Shown: positions 55,423 to 63,995 of the stretch, in pieces
How the letters are laid out: the number at the start of each line of letters is the position of its first letter
Numbering within the stretch: position 1 is the stretch's first letter
Source of the DNA: Lachnospiraceae bacterium
GTDB lineage: Bacteria; Bacillota; Clostridia; Lachnospirales; Lachnospiraceae
Direction: 5' to 3'
DNA length: 64,000 bases
Assembly (NCBI GenBank): GCA_017624235.1
Contig: JAGANL010000002.1
Coordinates: 62,001-126,000 of the forward strand
Program-made: the position numbers and the translations under genes
The notes under the pieces: model-generated
Seen by the model: only the letters and a program-made list of their open reading frames with translations
What the model was told of the DNA's origin: nothing
The model's database searches: none

Positions 55423-56349
55423 ATGGAAAACATAGGAGGACTGTTTCAGGCGCTTCCCGGAGCAGTTTCCCAGGGTGTGCTCTGGGGAATTATGGTATTG
55501 GGGGTATACATCACTTTTAAAATACTGGATATCGCGGATCTTACTGTAGATGGCAGCTTTGCACTCGGTGGATGTGTCTGTGCGTTATTGGTGGTAGAAA
55601 AGGGCTGGGGGCCGATTGAAGCGCTGCTTGCAGCAACGCTTGCAGGCTTCGTGGCAGGAGCAGTTACCGGTATACTTCATACACTTTGTGATATACCGGC
55701 GATTTTAGCAGGTATTTTGACGCAGATTGCCCTCTGGTCTGTCAATCTGCGTGTCATGGGAAAGAGCAACACTCCCCTCTTAAAGGTGGATACCATTTTC
55801 TCCAAGCTGGTGGAGGCTCTGGGAATGCCGCAGTCTACGATAGCGATGATCACAGGTATTCTGATTGCAGTTCTTCTGATTGCGTTCCTGTACTGGTTGT
55901 TTGGAACAGAACTTGGCTGTACCCTGCGTGCTACCGGTAACAACGAGGATATGATTCGTGCTCTCGGTCGGAATACCAAAACGGCTAAGCTGATTGCACT
56001 GGCTATCAGCAATGCGCTGGTAGGACTTTCCGGAGCATTGGTTTGTCAGAGCCAGAAATATGCGGATATCGGCATGGGAACCGGAGCCATTGTCATCGGT
56101 CTTGCAGCCATCGTCATAGGTGATGTCCTGTTCGGATGGGTCAGAAGCTTTGGAAGCAAGCTGATGGCTGCCGTAGTTGGTTCGGTCGTTTATTTTGTCA
56201 TCCGGGCATTCGTATTATGGCTTGGTATGGATGCTAACGATATGAAGCTGATTTCGGCGGTGATTGTTGCACTGGCGCTTTGCGTTCCTGTATTTATCAA
56301 CAAGTGGAAGAATAATCGCGCATATTCAGAGGAGGGACCGAAATGCTGA
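55423..56349 (+). CDS. ABC transporter permease (TrpY-like)
   Basis: 308-residue membrane subunit with nine to ten hydrophobic segments (ITFKILDIADLTVDGSFALGG; GAVTGILHTLCDIPAILAG; IIGDVLFGWVRSFGS). It is of the branched-chain/TrpY permease type, with no EAA motif as in the maltose family. ATG 55423 is 10 nt after AGAAAGG; the frame from 55327 is open but lies over the hairpin. It overlaps the ATPase by 7 nt. Confidence 0.9.
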   Translation: MENIGGLFQALPGAVSQGVLWGIMVLGVYITFKILDIADLTVDGSFALGGCVCALLVVEKGWGPIEALLAATLAGFVAGAVTGILHTLCDIPAILAGILTQIALWSVNLRVMGKSNTPLLKVDTIFSKLVEALGMPQSTIAMITGILIAVLLIAFLYWLFGTELGCTLRATGNNEDMIRALGRNTKTAKLIALAISNALVGLSGALVCQSQKYADIGMGTGAIVIGLAAIVIGDVLFGWVRSFGSKLMAAVVGSVVYFVIRAFVLWLGMDANDMKLISAVIVALALCVPVFINKWKNNRAYSEEGPKC

Positions 56350-57191
56350 CATTAACCAATGTACATAAGACCTTTAATAAGGGTACGATCAATGAAAAGA
56401 AGGCATTGAACGGACTGAATCTGCATCTGGAGGATGGGGATTTTGTCACGATCATTGGCGGAAACGGTGCAGGTAAATCCACTATGCTCAATATGATTGC
56501 CGGAGTGTATCCGATTGACTGCGGAAAGATTACCATTGAGGATAAGGATGAGGAAAGTGGAGAAATCAATATCATTAATCTTTCCCGTATGCCGGAGTAT
56601 AAAAGGGCTGCTTACATCGGAAGAGTCTTTCAGGACCCGATGAAGGGAACGGCTGCCGGTATGGAAATTCAGGAAAATCTGGCGCTGGCTTACAGACGCA
56701 GCAACAGCAGGGGCTTGAAATGGGCGCTGACCCGTTCTTATCGCTGGGGCATTACCAAAAAGGAAAAGGAACTCTATCACGAAAAATTAAAGACGCTTGG
56801 ACTGGGACTGGAGGATCGCATGACCTCAAAGGTCGGGCTTTTGTCCGGTGGGCAGCGACAGGCGCTTACCCTGCTGATGGCGACTCTGGAAAAGCCGAAG
56901 CTGCTTTTGCTGGATGAGCATACCGCTGCACTGGATCCTAAAACTGCCAAAACCGTACTGGAGCTGACCGAGAAGATTGTAACAGAAAACTGTCTGACGG
57001 CTATGATGGTCACTCATAACATGAAGGATGCTATCCGCCTTGGCAACCGTCTGATTATGATGCACGAGGGAAAAATCATCTATGATGTTTCCGGAGAAGA
57101 AAAGAAAAATCTGAAGGTGTCGGATCTGCTGGCTAAATTTGAAGAGGTCAGCGGTGGAGAGTTTGCGAATGACCGAATGATGTTATCCTAA
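56343..57191 (+). CDS. ABC transporter ATP-binding protein (TrpZ-like)
   Basis: 282 residues: Walker A GGNGAGKST, signature LSGGQRQALTLLMA, Walker B LLLLDEHTAALDPKT (His in place of Pro/Glu in the D-E-P motif), and His in MVTHNMKDA. The LLDEH variant is usual for this importer family. Third subunit of the operon. Confidence 0.9.
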   Translation: MLTLTNVHKTFNKGTINEKKALNGLNLHLEDGDFVTIIGGNGAGKSTMLNMIAGVYPIDCGKITIEDKDEESGEINIINLSRMPEYKRAAYIGRVFQDPMKGTAAGMEIQENLALAYRRSNSRGLKWALTRSYRWGITKKEKELYHEKLKTLGLGLEDRMTSKVGLLSGGQRQALTLLMATLEKPKLLLLDEHTAALDPKTAKTVLELTEKIVTENCLTAMMVTHNMKDAIRLGNRLIMMHEGKIIYDVSGEEKKNLKVSDLLAKFEEVSGGEFANDRMMLS

Positions 57192-57316
57192 AGCAGAAAT
57201 GAAAAAATTTAGAAATTCATAAAAACGACTGGATTTTTTCATCAAAATGTGCGAAAATGAAAACAGATTATGACAAATTATTCACGAAGTATCTTTTGCT
57301 TCTGAATGATTTGTTA

Positions 57317-57331
57317 GTAAATATCATTTAC
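57317..57331. repeat. Perfect palindrome in the leader of the Fe-S scaffold-like gene
   Basis: GTAAATATCATTTAC is a perfect 15-bp palindrome (centre ATC) ending just before the ribosome site of the NifU-like gene at 57353. It does not match Fur or IscR sites that I know. Confidence 0.5.
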
Positions 57332-57352
57332 ATAATTGAAAGGAGTTTTCAC

Positions 57353-58045
57353 ATGATTTATTCAAAGGAAGTTGAAGAAATGTGTCCAGTAGCACAAGGC
57401 GTTGCTCACGGCTGTGCTCCTATCCCAGAAGAAGCAAAATGGGTAAAAGCAAAAGAAATCAAAGATATTTCCGGTTTAACACACGGTGTAGGCTGGTGTG
57501 CACCTCAGCAGGGTGCCTGCAAGCTGACCTTAAATGTTAAGGAAGGTATCATTCAGGAAGCTCTTGTAGAGACAATCGGCTGCTCCGGTATGACTCATTC
57601 CGCAGCTATGGCATCTGAAATTCTGCCGGGCAGAACTCTGTTAGAGGCTTTAAATACAGACCTTGTATGTGATGCTATCAACACAGCTATGAGAGAGCTG
57701 TTCTTACAGATTGTCTATGGTAGAACACAGAGTGCATTCTCTGAAGAAGGACTTCCGGTTGGCGCTGGTCTGGAGGATCTTGGAAAGGGACTCAGAAGCC
57801 AGGTTGGTACCATGTATGGTACTCTGAAAAAAGGCCCTCGTTATCTGGAAATGGCAGAAGGCTATGTAACAGGTATCGCTTTGGATGCTGAGGATCAGAT
57901 TATTGGTTATCAGTTCGTAAGCCTTGGAAAAATGACAGATTTCATCAAAAAAGGTGATGATCCGAATACCGCATGGGAGAAGGCAAAAGGTCAGTATGGC
58001 CGTGTAGCTGATGCAGTGAAGATCATTGACCCGAGACAAGAGTAA
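57353..58045 (+). CDS. Iron-sulfur cluster assembly scaffold-like protein (NifU_N type)
   Basis: 230 residues, partner of the downstream GGGtGRT protein. Cys11, Cys21, Cys49, Cys56 and Cys77 fit a NifU/IscU-like pattern (GWCAPQQGACKLTL, TIGCSGMTHSAAMASEI). The middle GRTLLEALNTDLVCDAIN and C-terminal half are specific to this gut-Clostridia family; NCBI labels it an Fe-S scaffold-type protein, but the target cluster acceptor is unknown. AAAGGAG is 8 nt ahead of ATG 57353. Codon use in this and the next gene is strongly biased toward favoured codons, suggesting high expression. Confidence 0.8.
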   Translation: MIYSKEVEEMCPVAQGVAHGCAPIPEEAKWVKAKEIKDISGLTHGVGWCAPQQGACKLTLNVKEGIIQEALVETIGCSGMTHSAAMASEILPGRTLLEALNTDLVCDAINTAMRELFLQIVYGRTQSAFSEEGLPVGAGLEDLGKGLRSQVGTMYGTLKKGPRYLEMAEGYVTGIALDAEDQIIGYQFVSLGKMTDFIKKGDDPNTAWEKAKGQYGRVADAVKIIDPRQE

Positions 58046-58063
58046 GATAGGAGGATAGAGACA

Positions 58064-59074
58064 ATGGCATTATTTGAATCATATGAAAGAAGAATTGATA
58101 AGATCAATTCCGTATTAAACAGCTATGGCATTTCTTCTATCGAAGAAGCTGAGAAAATTACAAAAGACGCAGGTCTTAATGTTTACGATCAGGTAAAAGG
58201 CATTCAGCCAATCTGCTTTGAGAACGCTTGCTGGGCATACATCGTAGGTGCAGCTATCGCAATCAAGAAGGACTGCCGCAAGGCTGCTGACGCAGCAGCT
58301 GCTATCGGTGAAGGACTTCAGGCATTTTGTATTCCGGGTTCTGTTGCTGATACACGTAAGGTAGGTCTTGGTCATGGTAACCTTGGCAAGATGTTACTGG
58401 AAGAAGAGACAGAGTGTTTCTGCTTCTTAGCCGGACATGAGTCCTTTGCAGCAGCAGAAGGTGCAATCGGTATCGCAGAGAAGGCTAATAAGGTTCGTAA
58501 GAAACCGTTAAGAGTTATCTTAAATGGTCTTGGAAAAGATGCAGCACAGATTATTTCCAGAATCAACGGCTTTACTTTTGTTGAGACAGAATACGATCCG
58601 TATACCAATACTGTTAAGGAAGTATTCCGTAAATCCTATTCTGAGGGACTTCGTGCAAAGGTTAACTGCTACGGTGCAAACGATGTTTGTGAAGGTGTAG
58701 CAATCATGCACAAGGAAGGTGTAGACGTTTCTATTACTGGTAACTCTACCAACCCGACCAGATTCCAGCACCCGGTTGCAGGTACATACAAGAAAGAATG
58801 TATCGAGCAGGGTAAGAAATATTTCTCCGTTGCTTCCGGTGGTGGTACAGGACGTACACTTCACCCGGACAACATGGCTGCAGGTCCTGCTTCCTACGGT
58901 ATGACAGATACTATGGGACGTATGCACTCTGATGCACAGTTCGCAGGTTCTTCTTCCGTTCCGGCTCACGTAGAAATGATGGGTCTGATCGGTGCAGGTA
59001 ACAACCCGATGGTTGGTATGACTGTAGCAGTTGCTGTTTCGATTGAGGAAGCTGCAGCAGCTGGTAAATTCTAA
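58064..59074 (+). CDS. GGGtGRT protein (glycine-rich, function unknown)
   Basis: 336 residues named for GGGTGRT at 259-265. Other conserved parts: LGHGNLGKMLL, FLAGHESFAAAEGAIGIAEK, GLGKDAAQII, TEYDPYTNTVKEVF and the Gly/Ala-rich C-terminus AGPASYGMTDTMGRMHSDAQ. The family recurs next to the NifU-like gene, but no biochemical role is known to me. Its compositional bias (Gly, Ala) and codon bias differ from neighbours. 18 nt after the scaffold gene. Confidence 0.85.
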   Translation: MALFESYERRIDKINSVLNSYGISSIEEAEKITKDAGLNVYDQVKGIQPICFENACWAYIVGAAIAIKKDCRKAADAAAAIGEGLQAFCIPGSVADTRKVGLGHGNLGKMLLEEETECFCFLAGHESFAAAEGAIGIAEKANKVRKKPLRVILNGLGKDAAQIISRINGFTFVETEYDPYTNTVKEVFRKSYSEGLRAKVNCYGANDVCEGVAIMHKEGVDVSITGNSTNPTRFQHPVAGTYKKECIEQGKKYFSVASGGGTGRTLHPDNMAAGPASYGMTDTMGRMHSDAQFAGSSSVPAHVEMMGLIGAGNNPMVGMTVAVAVSIEEAAAAGKF

Positions 59075-59114
59075 GATTTACCACAGAAGAGTTTATATAG
59101 AAAATAACAAATAG

Positions 59115-59158
59115 ATACAGCCGGCTATAAATAAATCTTATAGCTGGCTGTATTTTTT
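59115..59158 (+). terminator. Terminator of the NifU-like/GGGtGRT operon
   Basis: ATACAGCCGGCTATAA pairs with TTATAGCTGGCTGTAT (16 bp, one G-U), loop ATAAATC, then TTTTTT. Confidence 0.92.
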
Positions 59159-59227
59159 ATGTATTAGATGAAACTCCTCCTGTATGGTATAGTTTGTACA
59201 GGAAAAAGAAGAGGAAGTAGTGAACGA

Positions 59228-60442
59228 ATGGCAGAAAGAAATCTGGAGTTTGATCGGATAATCGATCGGAAAAATACAAATAGTTTAAAGTATGATTTTG
59301 CAGGAAAGAGAGGAAAACCGGAAAATATCCTGCCACTGTGGGTAGCGGATATGGATTTTCAGGTATCCTCCTATATTCAGGATGCGCTGCTCCGACAGGC
59401 AGAACATGGTATCTATGGCTATAGCGAAGCGGGTGATGGGTATTTTCAGGCGCTTCATGACTGGATGAAAAAGCAGCATAATTGGGAAGTAGAAGAGGAA
59501 TGGCTGATCAAGACGCCGGGCATCGTATTTGCATTGGCTATGGCAGTCAAAGCCTTTACCAGAGAAGGCGATGCTGTTTTGATACAAAAGCCGGTTTATT
59601 ATCCATTTGATGAGGTCATAAGGGACAATGGACGGAGAGTGATTGACAATACGCTGGTTCAGGGAGAGGATGGAGTTTATCGGATGGATACAGCGGATTT
59701 TGAAGAAAAAATAGTAAAGGAGCATGTCCGTCTGTTCTTTTTGTGTAATCCTCACAACCCGGTAGGAAGAGTGTGGAGTGCAGAAGAACTGGAAGAGATA
59801 GGTGAGATCTGCTGCAGACATAAGGTTCTGGTCATCAGTGATGAGATTCATGAGGACTTTGTATTTCGGGGAAAACATACGGTATTTGCCAATCTGAAGG
59901 AAAAGTATCGCGACCGGACGATTACCTGTACATCACCCAGCAAGACCTTTAATATTGCCGGGCTGCAGGTATCCAATATTTTTATTTCGAATCCGGAAAT
60001 CAGGAGACTGTTTCAGAAACAGATCAGTGCGGCAGGCTACAGCCAACTGAATGCGGCGGGGCTGGCAGCCTGTGAGGCAGCATATCGGTATGGAGCAGAA
60101 TGGCATCAGGGAGTTCTTCGGTATATCCGCCAGAATATTGCATATATTCATGATTTTGTAGATCAGAATTTACCCGGTGTAACCATGTATGAGTCGGAAG
60201 GAACTTATCTGGTATGGTTGGATTTTAGGTCAGGAAGGCTTTCGGAAAGAGAACTGGAAGAGCTGATCGTAAAGAAGGCGGGATTGTGGCTGGACAGGGG
60301 AAGTATGTTTGGAAGATCCGGCAGCGGATTTCAGCGCATCAATGCAGCCTGTCCACGAAGTGTTCTGAGAGAAGCCATGGAGAAGCTGCAGGCTGCATGG
60401 ATGGCAGTGGGGAAAGCCAATAAGGGAGAGTGTTGGGACTGA
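59228..60442 (+). CDS. MalY/PatB family PLP aminotransferase or cystathionine beta-lyase
   Basis: 404 residues of aminotransferase class I fold: WVADMDFQVSSYIQDAL, PGIVFALAMAVKAF, HNPVGRVWSAEELEEI, and the PLP lysine in SPSKTFNIAGLQVSNIFIS. MalY/PatB members are cystathionine beta-lyases and/or modulators of maltose genes. Here the nearby metH and asd make a beta-lyase in methionine synthesis the simplest guess. ATG 59228 has a modest site; the frame from 59168 is open but off-register. Converges with a tiny membrane gene. Confidence 0.88.
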   Translation: MAERNLEFDRIIDRKNTNSLKYDFAGKRGKPENILPLWVADMDFQVSSYIQDALLRQAEHGIYGYSEAGDGYFQALHDWMKKQHNWEVEEEWLIKTPGIVFALAMAVKAFTREGDAVLIQKPVYYPFDEVIRDNGRRVIDNTLVQGEDGVYRMDTADFEEKIVKEHVRLFFLCNPHNPVGRVWSAEELEEIGEICCRHKVLVISDEIHEDFVFRGKHTVFANLKEKYRDRTITCTSPSKTFNIAGLQVSNIFISNPEIRRLFQKQISAAGYSQLNAAGLAACEAAYRYGAEWHQGVLRYIRQNIAYIHDFVDQNLPGVTMYESEGTYLVWLDFRSGRLSERELEELIVKKAGLWLDRGSMFGRSGSGFQRINAACPRSVLREAMEKLQAAWMAVGKANKGECWD

Positions 60443-60444
60443 GG

Positions 60445-60588
60445 TTATTTTGTCATGGGGATATGAAAACGTACTCTTCGATAGAGCTTCCAGAGCAGTA
60501 CAGCCGGAAAGCCGATTGCGAGGTAAAGAGTAGAGAGCAGGCCGGCTGCACCTCCGATAATGGCGATGATCCAAAATCCAATATTCAT
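60445..60588 (-). CDS. 47-residue small membrane protein
   Basis: The minus strand encodes, from ATG 60588 (preceded by AAAGGATGTCTTAAC), a 47-residue protein. Residues 2-35 are hydrophobic (IGFWIIAIIGGAAGLLSTLY and on), ending in an Arg/His/Lys-rich tail RRVRFHIPMTK that should stay in the cytoplasm. No family recognised. It is shorter than the usual ORF cut-off, but the ribosome site, start, membrane pattern and 2-nt spacing from the aminotransferase stop support it. Confidence 0.72.
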   Translation of the reverse strand: MNIGFWIIAIIGGAAGLLSTLYLAIGFPAVLLWKLYRRVRFHIPMTK

Positions 60589-60628
60589 GTTAAGACATCC
60601 TTTCTTTTCTGTTTTCTTTTCTGAACTG

Positions 60629-60656
60629 GCTATATTTTAGCAAGTCTGGAGATCAA
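60629..60656 (-). promoter_or_regulatory. Promoter of the small membrane protein gene
   Basis: On the minus strand TTGATC (60651-60656) and TATAGC (60629-60634), 16-bp spacing, about 41 nt ahead of the ATG. Confidence 0.5.
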
Positions 60657-60677
60657 GTAAAGAAAAGAGAAGCTTTC

Positions 60678-60724
60678 TTAGCGGAATCTTAATAGAAAAT
60701 ATATGTTTTTTAGCGGAATCTTAA
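60678..60724. repeat. Two 15-bp direct repeats, possible response-regulator sites
   Basis: TTAGCGGAATCTTAA occurs at 60678-60692 and 60710-60724, 32 bp apart, upstream of the small membrane gene's promoter. As TTAAGATTCCGCTAA on the minus strand it resembles the paired half-sites of OmpR-type response regulators. Confidence 0.6.
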
Positions 60725-60746
60725 CAAGATGATTTTCGAGAGAATC

Positions 60747-60786
60747 AAAAAAGAGGATAAGCATACGAAACGGTATGTTTATCCTC
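60747..60786 (-). terminator. Terminator of the lipoprotein gene
   Basis: GAGGATAAGCATAC and GTATGTTTATCCTC form a 14-bp stem (one G-U) around GAAACG; on the minus strand TTTTTT follows. Confidence 0.85.
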
Positions 60787-60808
60787 TATCATTTTTTCGG
60801 ACAGGAAA

Positions 60809-61318
60809 TCAGGTATCCGGTTCGGTTTCGGCAGGAGCGTCATCTTCTCCTTCTGTGATTACCGTGACATTGGCATCGTCCGGAATCTCACCGTGGAAAA
60901 TATCTGCAATATAGGAGATACGCTTCATGGCACGTTCATAATTCTGTCTGGCAGCCTCTCCCACACTGTCATCATAGGAACCGTTGGCATAAGCCTCATG
61001 ATACAGGCGGTTGGCTTCATTCATGTAGGATGCGGCATCATCTGCCAGAGATTCAATGGAAGCAAACTGTTTGGGAACTTTCATTTCACCCAGTGCAGTA
61101 AATTCTGTATTGATATCATCCAGATAACCTAACAGCTCATCCACAGCAGTTTCAGATGTCGTATCAATCATATCAATGGCGTCGCTTTTTTCCTGAATGA
61201 CTTCATAAAAAGCGGTCATGTCTTCTTTATAGGTTTCCAGTTGTTCATCTTTGCCGCAGCCCGTCATGCTGAGGGTCAGCATCAGCAGAAGCGTACAAAG
61301 AGTTGTTTTCCTTTTCAC
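60809..61318 (-). CDS. Small helical lipoprotein of unknown function
   Basis: 169 residues, starting at GTG 61318 with GGGAGG 10 nt upstream. A signal with lipobox LSMTGCG (Cys22) precedes helical, acidic sequence (KEDMTAFYEVIQEKSDAIDM, DDAASYMNEANRLYHEAYAN). No family recognised; helical lipoproteins of this size are common surface proteins in Lachnospiraceae. Divergent from metH; ends in its own terminator. Confidence 0.8.
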   Translation of the reverse strand: MKRKTTLCTLLLMLTLSMTGCGKDEQLETYKEDMTAFYEVIQEKSDAIDMIDTTSETAVDELLGYLDDINTEFTALGEMKVPKQFASIESLADDAASYMNEANRLYHEAYANGSYDDSVGEAARQNYERAMKRISYIADIFHGEIPDDANVTVITEGEDDAPAETEPDT

Positions 61319-61366
61319 AAAATAGAACCTCCCTCATATTACTTGCAAGAAAATACCAATATTAAA

Positions 61367-61395
61367 AATTTATCATATTATGGCGGTGAAATCAA
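61367..61395 (-). promoter_or_regulatory. Promoter of the lipoprotein gene
   Basis: On the minus strand TTGATT (61390-61395) and TAAATT (61367-61372), 17-bp spacing, 49 nt before the GTG. Confidence 0.55.
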
Positions 61396-61426
61396 GGATA
61401 CAAAACAAAACAATTTCATATTTGAA

Positions 61427-61455
61427 TTGAGTATTTCCGGTTTTCATGATAAAAT
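61427..61455 (+). promoter_or_regulatory. Promoter of metH
   Basis: TTGAGT (61427-61432) and TAAAAT (61450-61455), 17-bp spacing, 62 nt before the ATG. The short leader excludes a SAM or cobalamin riboswitch. Confidence 0.6.
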
Positions 61456-61517
61456 TTGCTATGTATTTATTTTGATACAAAAAATGGATGATATGGAAAT
61501 AGATTGGAGCAGACAGA

Positions 61518-63995
61518 ATGACAAAGGCAGAATTTCAGAAATGGATACGGAACAGAATCGTTTATCTGGATGGCGCCACAGGATCGAATCTTCAAAGAAG
61601 AGGAATGCCCGCGGGTGTCTGTCCTGAAAAGTGGATTCTGGAAAACAGGGAGATCCTGATTGGATTGCAGAGGGAATATGTGGAGGCGGGAACCAATATT
61701 CTCTATGCGCCTACTTTTTCCGGTAATCGTATCAAGCTGCGGGAGTACGGGCTTTCTGCGGAAGCGGAACGGATGAACAGAGAACTGGTGGAACTGTCTA
61801 AAGAAGCCGCAGGAGGACGGGCACTGATTGCCGGGGATCTGACGATGACAGGAGAACAGATTGCCCCTCTTGGCAGAATGGACTTTGAAGAACTGGTTGA
61901 TATCTATAAAGAGCAGATTGGTTATCTGGTGGCTGCAGGTGTGGATCTTCTGGTGGTGGAGACTATGATGAGTCTGCAGGAATGCAGGGCTGCATTGATA
62001 GCAGCAAAGGAAACCTGCGGGCTTCCGGTGCTTGTCAGCATGACCTTTGAATCGGATGGCCGGAGTCTGTATGGTACGGATGCGGTAACGGCAGCGCTGA
62101 CGCTGGAAAGCCTGGGCGCGGATGCGGTAGGAGCAAACTGTTCAACCGGGCCGGATCAGATGCTTGAGCTGATACGCAGCATGGTAGAAAACGTACATAT
62201 TCCGGTGATTGCAAAGCCCAATGCCGGCCTGCCCACATTGGATGCACTGGGAAATACAGTCTATGATATGGATGCAGAAACCTTTGGATGTGAGATGCGG
62301 GGACTGGCAGAGGTCGGCGCGGTCATGCTGGGAGGCTGCTGCGGTACGACACCGGAGCACATCGCGTGTATGGTGCGGGAAACCGCAAAAATGCTTCCTG
62401 TGAGCGTGGAAAAGAAACAGGGACGTTTCCTGACCGCTGAGAGAAAGACGCTTCGCTTTGGTCTGAATGATCCCTTTCTGATTGTCGGCGAGAGAATCAA
62501 TCCTACCGGAAAGAAGAAGCTGCAGGCAGAGCTGAGAGAAGGCTCCCTGGAGCTGGTCAGACAGTTTGCAGAGGAGCAGGAGGAGAGGGGCGCAGCCATT
62601 CTGGATATCAATATGGGAATGAGCGGCATCGATGAAAAGGAGATGATGCTGCGTGTCCTGAATGAAGTGACCCAGATCGTGCAGCTGCCGCTTGCCGTGG
62701 ATTCGAGCCATGTAGATGTGCTGGAGGCAGCGTTGAGACGTTATCCCGGAAGGGCGCTCATCAATTCCATTTCACTGGAATCTGCTAAGTTTGAGCCGCT
62801 GCTTGAGATTGCCAAAAAATATGGTGCCATGTTTATTCTGCTTCCGCTGTCGGATGAAGGATTGCCGAAAAATCTGCAGGAGAAGAAGGAAATTATAGAA
62901 AAAATTGTAAATCGGGCGCTGGAACTTGGATTGAAAAAAGAGGATATCGTGGTAGACGGACTGGTAGCTACGGTGGGGGCAAACCCGCTTGCAGCAATGG
63001 AAACGCTGGAAACCATCCGGTATTGCAAGGAAAGGGGACTGGCAACCATCTGCGGTCTTTCCAATATTTCATTTGGACTGCCACAGAGAAGCATGGTCAA
63101 TACGGCATTTCTGACGATGGCGATTCAGGCGGGACTGACGATGGCGATTGCTAATCCCAGTCAGGAGCTTTTGGTAAACAGTGCTTATGCAGCAGATCTG
63201 CTTTTGAACAAGGAGGGAGCAGATATCCGTTACATTGAACGGATGAATGCTTTGACGGAGAAAGCCGGGATGGCGGATGTTTACACAGGTATTGGGACAG
63301 CCGGAGGAACCAACGGAGCTTCGGACAGTGGAAAAGCCAGCGTTTCGGGAGAACTCTCCCCGGCAGAAAAGGTTCGGGAAGCAGTTTTAAAAGGCAACAG
63401 AAAACAGATTACGGAGCGGACAAAGGCTGCCATAGAAAGCGGTATGGAGGCCAGAGTGCTTCTGGACGAGTATCTTCTCCCTGCAATCAATGAGGTGGGA
63501 GAACTGTTTGACAAGGGAAAGTATTTCCTGCCGCAGTTGATCGCCAGTGCAGAAACCATGAAACTGTCCATTGAATATCTGGAGCCTCTTCTGGCAGAGA
63601 AGACAGACGGAGCCTCCATGCCGGCCGTGGTCATTGCCACCGTAGAGGGAGATATCCATGACATTGGCAAGAATCTGGTTGCACTGATGTTAAAGAATTA
63701 TGGATTTCAGGTCTTTGATCTGGGCAAGGATGTCCCAAAGGAAAAAATCATAGAAGAGGCAGTCAGACATCAGGCAAAGCTGATTTGTCTGTCGGCGCTT
63801 ATGACAACAACGATGCAGGAGATGAAGCATGTCATTGAGTATAAAAAGGAACAGGGTGTAGATGCCCTTGTTATGGTAGGCGGTGCGGTCATTACACAGG
63901 ATTATGCGGATGAGATCGGCGCAGACGGTTATTCTACGGATGCGGCAGATGCGGTCAGGGTAGCCAAAAGGCTTTTGCATCTGGAAGAGTCCTGA
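61518..63995 (+). CDS. metH: Cobalamin-dependent methionine synthase, truncated-domain form
   Basis: Methyl transfer from methyltetrahydrofolate to homocysteine through B12. 825 residues: homocysteine-binding barrel (DGATGSNLQRRG, zinc Cys in GANCSTGP and GGCCGTTPEH), pterin-binding barrel (FLIVGERINPTGKKKLQAEL, SLESAKFEPLLEI), helical cap, and B12-binding domain with DIHDIGKN (Asp712, His714, Gly717). The C-terminal SAM-dependent reactivation domain of E. coli MetH is absent, as in many Clostridia, so reactivation must use another protein. Complete, ending 5 nt before the window edge. Confidence 0.94.
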   Translation: MTKAEFQKWIRNRIVYLDGATGSNLQRRGMPAGVCPEKWILENREILIGLQREYVEAGTNILYAPTFSGNRIKLREYGLSAEAERMNRELVELSKEAAGGRALIAGDLTMTGEQIAPLGRMDFEELVDIYKEQIGYLVAAGVDLLVVETMMSLQECRAALIAAKETCGLPVLVSMTFESDGRSLYGTDAVTAALTLESLGADAVGANCSTGPDQMLELIRSMVENVHIPVIAKPNAGLPTLDALGNTVYDMDAETFGCEMRGLAEVGAVMLGGCCGTTPEHIACMVRETAKMLPVSVEKKQGRFLTAERKTLRFGLNDPFLIVGERINPTGKKKLQAELREGSLELVRQFAEEQEERGAAILDINMGMSGIDEKEMMLRVLNEVTQIVQLPLAVDSSHVDVLEAALRRYPGRALINSISLESAKFEPLLEIAKKYGAMFILLPLSDEGLPKNLQEKKEIIEKIVNRALELGLKKEDIVVDGLVATVGANPLAAMETLETIRYCKERGLATICGLSNISFGLPQRSMVNTAFLTMAIQAGLTMAIANPSQELLVNSAYAADLLLNKEGADIRYIERMNALTEKAGMADVYTGIGTAGGTNGASDSGKASVSGELSPAEKVREAVLKGNRKQITERTKAAIESGMEARVLLDEYLLPAINEVGELFDKGKYFLPQLIASAETMKLSIEYLEPLLAEKTDGASMPAVVIATVEGDIHDIGKNLVALMLKNYGFQVFDLGKDVPKEKIIEEAVRHQAKLICLSALMTTTMQEMKHVIEYKKEQGVDALVMVGGAVITQDYADEIGADGYSTDAADAVRVAKRLLHLEES

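Noticed and set aside
61319-61517. SAM or cobalamin riboswitch before metH
   Set aside because: Only about 60 nt from the promoter to the ATG and no conserved box.
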